From the NCBI RefSeq assembly GCF_940670765.1, contig NZ_CALNVW010000017.1, positions 62,001 to 126,000 on the forward strand: a stretch of 64,000 nucleotides of DNA, read 5' to 3'. The stretch is from Streptomyces sp. A 4/2 (GTDB lineage: Bacteria; Actinomycetota; Actinomycetes; Streptomycetales; Streptomycetaceae). Both the position numbers and the translations under genes were made by a program. Position 1 is the stretch's first letter. Each line of letters begins with the position of its first letter. The notes under the pieces were generated by a model, which saw only the letters and a list, made by a program, of their open reading frames with translations, ran no database searches and was not told the origin of the DNA. Below, in pieces: positions 61,245 to 64,000 of this stretch.

Positions 61245-61937
61245 GTGACAGAGCTGAGCACTATCGAGCAGAGGTTCGTTCAGATAACAGAAGATCTCAT
61301 TGCATCCCCAGCAGTGACAGTACTTTCCAGTAATCAAGGTGATCTCCTCAAGCGAGCCGGAGACGCTCAAAAGGTGTTCGAGCAGCTTGCATCTCAGGGC
61401 TACACCGTCCTCCCCGAGGAGATGCAGAACTGTTTTATGCGATTCCGAGATGTCGGAGCTCACTGGCAAGCATCCGATCCAGAATCGGAGATAGGTGGCG
61501 AATTCAACCTTCTCCACCTATCTGAGAGTATACGAATGGGTCCACCGCCATGGCACAACCGCAGCGAATGGAGCCCCGAACAGCAGGACCTATTTTCTCG
61601 ATTCCGGATTTTCGACACCCACTCCCAAAGCGGGTCCGGCACCCTGGGAAGCCTGCGGATGATGCCATTCGGCGTGACGCCGGAGCTTTGGTTCTACGAC
61701 AATACCCGAGGGCCGTACAAGCTACATATTAGCTACTGCTCTTACCTTGACAATGTCCGAATCACCAAAGGTGGACACTATTGGCAGTATCTCTTCTCGG
61801 ACATATCTCTGACAGAACCGGGCAATATCTACATCGCAACCCACATAAAGAAATTACTTGACTTCCTACAGATCGAGTTCCCTGATGTCGATTACGGACC
61901 TCTCCTCGATCGCCTATCAATAAAGACCTCACACTGA
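61245..61937 (+). CDS. Unknown protein, candidate immunity to the upstream module
   Basis: A 230-residue cytoplasmic-looking protein with no signal peptide and no family I recognise. It begins MTELSTIEQRFVQITEDLI and is rich in aromatic residues (PELWFYDNTRGPYKLH, GGHYWQYLF). It follows the effector gene by 31 bases in the same direction and shares its low GC (28 and 30 of 60 bases in the lines at 61741 and 61681). One TTA codon at 61854. Its position matches that of immunity genes in polymorphic toxin loci, which is the only basis for the proposal. GTG at 61245 has GAGAGG upstream. Confidence 0.7.
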   Translation: MTELSTIEQRFVQITEDLIASPAVTVLSSNQGDLLKRAGDAQKVFEQLASQGYTVLPEEMQNCFMRFRDVGAHWQASDPESEIGGEFNLLHLSESIRMGPPPWHNRSEWSPEQQDLFSRFRIFDTHSQSGSGTLGSLRMMPFGVTPELWFYDNTRGPYKLHISYCSYLDNVRITKGGHYWQYLFSDISLTEPGNIYIATHIKKLLDFLQIEFPDVDYGPLLDRLSIKTSH

Positions 61938-62074
61938 ACCTCTTTCATCCTGAATAGTTGCAGTTCAAAAGCGTGTGGACGGCCTGGATGATGGCACCAA
62001 TGCGGCAGAGGGTGCCCCTATCTCCTTGGTCAAGCTGTTACTGAACTTGAATTTACGATGTCTGCTTGATCGTG

Positions 62075-62500
62075 TCAGCTGGTCAGGGTCAGGCCGGTTC
62101 CTATGAGGCAGCCGTCGATGAGGTGTGATCGGTTCTGGGTCTGCTTGAGGCTGCGCTTCACGGCGGCGGCGAGCTGGTCGAGGTTCGCGGCGGCGAGGTT
62201 GCCGATCGTTCGCTTCACCAGGGACCAGATGCCTTCCTGCGGGTTGAGGTCAGGTGCGTCGGGCGGGAAGTGGAAGACGGTCAGCCAGTCCTCGTTCGCG
62301 GCGATGAATTCCTTCATCTGCGGCATGAGATGGGTGTGCAGGTTGTCCCAGACCAGGACGATGGGGCCTTTGAGCTGGTTGTGTGCCCGCACGATGGGGT
62401 CGCGGTAGTCCTGCCAGGTGGAAGGCCTTGGGTTCGCCCTTGCGGCCCCGGTGCACGCGGAAACTCCCGCCAAGAGGTGCAAACCGCCGGGTGCTGCACT
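62075..62500 (-). pseudogene. IS630-type transposase remnant
   Basis: The C-terminal half of an IS630-family DDE transposase. Recognisable parts: RVHRGRKGEPKAF in one frame, then after a frameshift near 62425 TWQDYRDPIVRAHNQLKGPIVLVWDNLHTH, with VLVWDNLHTH carrying a catalytic Asp, and PPDAPDLNPQEGIWSLVKR with the catalytic Glu. The N-terminal half is missing and is replaced by P450-derived sequence. No terminal inverted repeats were identified. Not functional. Confidence 0.8.
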
Positions 62501-62506
62501 GTCGTT

Positions 62507-62811
62507 CCGTGTCGGTTTCGGCGCCCACCAGCAGGAAGACATACGTCTCCGGTTCCGGCGCTGTCAGTTCGGTTTCCGTGGCCAGGGTCGTCACCACGTC
62601 GTCGTCTGGGAATTGGCGCTTGTGCGCCACCAACTCGTACGCGTAGTCGAACATGTCGCGCAGTGACACCAGAGGCCGCGTGTTGACCGGCATACCGTCC
62701 CGGGCCCAGTACCGATGTGATGGCCTCGTCCGGATCCTGGTATCCAATGACACCTTGGTTCCAGCGCAGGAGGCAGCCCCGATCGCTGTCCGGCACGCTC
62801 AGCAGGTCTGG
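62507..62811 (-). pseudogene. Cytochrome P450 fragment, frameshifted
   Basis: An internal piece of a P450. One frame has LLSVPDSDRGCLLRWNQGVIGYQDPDEAIT; about one base shift near 62710 leads to YWARDGMPVNTRP, then LRDMFDYAYELVAHKRQFPDDDVV and TYVFLLVGAETDTER, the I-helix region. The haem-cysteine loop and the N-terminus are absent. The left edge joins the transposase remnant, so the P450 gene was broken by the insertion and then decayed. Confidence 0.65.
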
Positions 62812-62818
62812 TGGCTGG

Positions 62819-63058
62819 CTACTCACCGACGAGGTAGTCGAACTCCCCCGCCTTCGCGCCCTTAATCCAGGCGTCCATCTCTACAACGGTGAAATGCACG
62901 GCTCCCGCATCGGGGTGATTGCTGTTACGTACGGCTATGCGACCATCTGGCAAGGGCGCGACCTCCACGCAGGCCCCCTGATCGCCGCTGAAGGTGGACT
63001 TCCGCCACACCAGTGCGTTCAACTCGTCGTACGACCGAGGCTGTTCTATGTCGTTCAC
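62819..63058 (-). CDS. DUF397 domain protein
   Basis: A 79-residue protein of the DUF397 family. The core is VWRKSTFSGDQGACVEVAPLPDGRIAVRNSNHPDAG, with WRKS.FSG and CVEVA as hallmarks. Such small proteins pair with XRE/DUF5753 regulators in Streptomyces (WhiJ-like clusters) and may work as a toxin-antitoxin-like or signalling pair. GTG at 63058 overlaps the regulator stop by four bases. Confidence 0.9.
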   Translation of the reverse strand: MNDIEQPRSYDELNALVWRKSTFSGDQGACVEVAPLPDGRIAVRNSNHPDAGAVHFTVVEMDAWIKGAKAGEFDYLVGE

Positions 63059-63924
63059 ACGTATTCCTTCGCGACTTCTCGCACCATCGCCACTGAGTCC
63101 TCCGGACTCAGCGCCAGTGCGACGAGGTGTTCGAAGGCCACAGTATGCGCCTCGATCTCGTGGGTGCGTTCGAGGTAACAAGCGCCCGCCCGATGCTCCA
63201 CATACGCCACGCCGGGGTCGGCCGGCCACGGGAAGCCGAGGATCTGGAACGGGCCTGCCGCCATGCCAGGGTGAGCCCCGTGCTCGTACGGGAGTACCTG
63301 CACGGTGATCTTGGGATGGCGATTCATCTCGGCAAGGTGGAGAAGTTGGTCCCTCATGATCGCCGGGCTACCGACGACTCGGCGCAGGACCGCTTCGTTG
63401 AGCACCGTCCAGAGTCGCAGCGGGGCGGATTCCCGAATCAGCGCGGACTGCCGCGTCATGCGTAGGTCGGTGAGACGCTCCACTTCGTCCCGTTCCCGCT
63501 CGGCGGTGCCCCGTCGCGTGATGGCGTCGGTGTACGCCCTGGTCTGGAGGAGCCCCGGGATGGCCTCGCTCTCGTACGCCCGAACTTGCGATGCCCCTTG
63601 TTCCAAGCCGATGAACAGGGAAAACCAACTCGGCATCGGGGCCCCGCCCTCCCCCTCCCACCAGCCCTTGCGGCGGGCGTTCCTGGCAGCTCGGAGGTAG
63701 TCGTCCCAACGCTCCTTCGGAACGCCGTAGAGCGGGAGCAGGACTTCGTCCAAGTCCCGCAAGACCACGGGACGTTCGGACGTCTCGTAGTACGAAACCT
63801 TCGCGACGGTGCAGCGCAGCGCCTTGGCTACCTCCTTCTGGTCGAGCCCTGCCTGCTTCCGCAGACGGACCAGCTCGAATGCGAGCCAACGTCGCCACAC
63901 CGTGGGGCTGGATGTCTCGGTCAC
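63055..63924 (-). CDS. XRE-family regulator with DUF5753 (Scr1-type) domain
   Basis: A 289-residue protein. The helix-turn-helix is at about residues 13-70 (LRKQAGLDQKEVAKALRCTVAKVSYYE). The C-terminal DUF5753 domain includes YESEAIPGLLQTRAYTDAI, LRLWTVLNEAVLRRVVGSP and ITVQVLPYEHGAHPGMAGPF-like text (VQVLPYEHGAHPGMAAGPF). This is the regulator half of a WhiJ/Scr1-type pair with the following DUF397 gene. GTG at 63924 has AAGGAG seven bases upstream; the frame stays open to 63993 without conserved residues. Confidence 0.9.
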   Translation of the reverse strand: MTETSSPTVWRRWLAFELVRLRKQAGLDQKEVAKALRCTVAKVSYYETSERPVVLRDLDEVLLPLYGVPKERWDDYLRAARNARRKGWWEGEGGAPMPSWFSLFIGLEQGASQVRAYESEAIPGLLQTRAYTDAITRRGTAERERDEVERLTDLRMTRQSALIRESAPLRLWTVLNEAVLRRVVGSPAIMRDQLLHLAEMNRHPKITVQVLPYEHGAHPGMAAGPFQILGFPWPADPGVAYVEHRAGACYLERTHEIEAHTVAFEHLVALALSPEDSVAMVREVAKEYV

Positions 63925-64000
63925 TGCACTTCTCCTTGACACACGTGACGCGGGCACTGGACGCGCGTCTGGGCGAGGTACCTGCTTGCCCAACAGGAAA

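Overview
The window is high-GC actinobacterial chromosome and almost certainly Streptomyces. Evidence for this: nearly every codon ends in G or C, GTG starts are common, genes overlap by ATGA/GTGA, and several families are typical of the genus (DUF6421, DUF5134, DUF397 with a DUF5753-type regulator, monomeric isocitrate dehydrogenase, and a Streptomyces-type contractile injection system). TTA codons appear only in a few AT-richer genes near the right end. All names come from reading motifs; no database search was run.

Left part (1-33 kb) is metabolic and regulatory. A partial M20 dipeptidase and a P-loop/Nudix fusion are followed by a sugar module: solute-binding lipoprotein, two permeases, a secreted FG-GAP propeller, divergent secreted alpha-galactosidase, ROK kinase and LacI regulator. 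Between ROK and LacI lies a perfect 12-bp operator-like palindrome. Next come a citrate-lyase-like protein, etfBA, a flavin reductase, a thioredoxin, an acyltransferase, a leaderless transglutaminase-like gene, and an operon of DUF6421, SDR and threonine aldolase. After these are a glycerophosphodiesterase, an acetyltransferase, an M56 protease, a HAD protein, TetR and ArsR regulators and an old-yellow-enzyme reductase. At 28-33 kb, lutABC diverges from a fumarylacetoacetate-hydrolase/rhamnose-mutarotase pair and a GntR gene. Three copies of a CCTATAGG palindrome tie these units into one probable regulon that makes and oxidises L-lactate.

Middle part (33-44.6 kb): a heterodimeric ABC exporter whose two ATPase domains have complementary defects, a BNR-repeat protein, ung, a BadF-type sugar kinase, a CbiX-like protein lacking the expected histidines, a YVTN lactonase with a DasR-like site upstream, and monomeric NADP isocitrate dehydrogenase.

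Right part (44.6-64 kb) is the most interesting. A 12.5-kb leftward operon encodes a contractile injection system (CIS): sheath, tube, second tube-like protein, LysM connector, VgrG-like spike, PAAR tip, gp25, gpJ-like and gpI-like baseplate proteins, a disordered VQR-repeat protein, two small conserved proteins, and a membrane protein with the architecture of CisA. Divergent from the sheath gene is a 1264-residue candidate effector. It has an eCIS-type N-terminal motif, a long helical and hydrophobic middle, and a C-terminal module that is distinctly AT-richer and contains TTA codons. A candidate immunity gene of the same composition follows. No AAA+ ATPase, cap/terminator or tape-measure gene is visible. 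The region beyond is degraded: an IS630-type transposase remnant joined to a frameshifted cytochrome P450 remnant, then a DUF397/XRE pair. The arrangement suggests an effector module at a recombining edge of the CIS locus.
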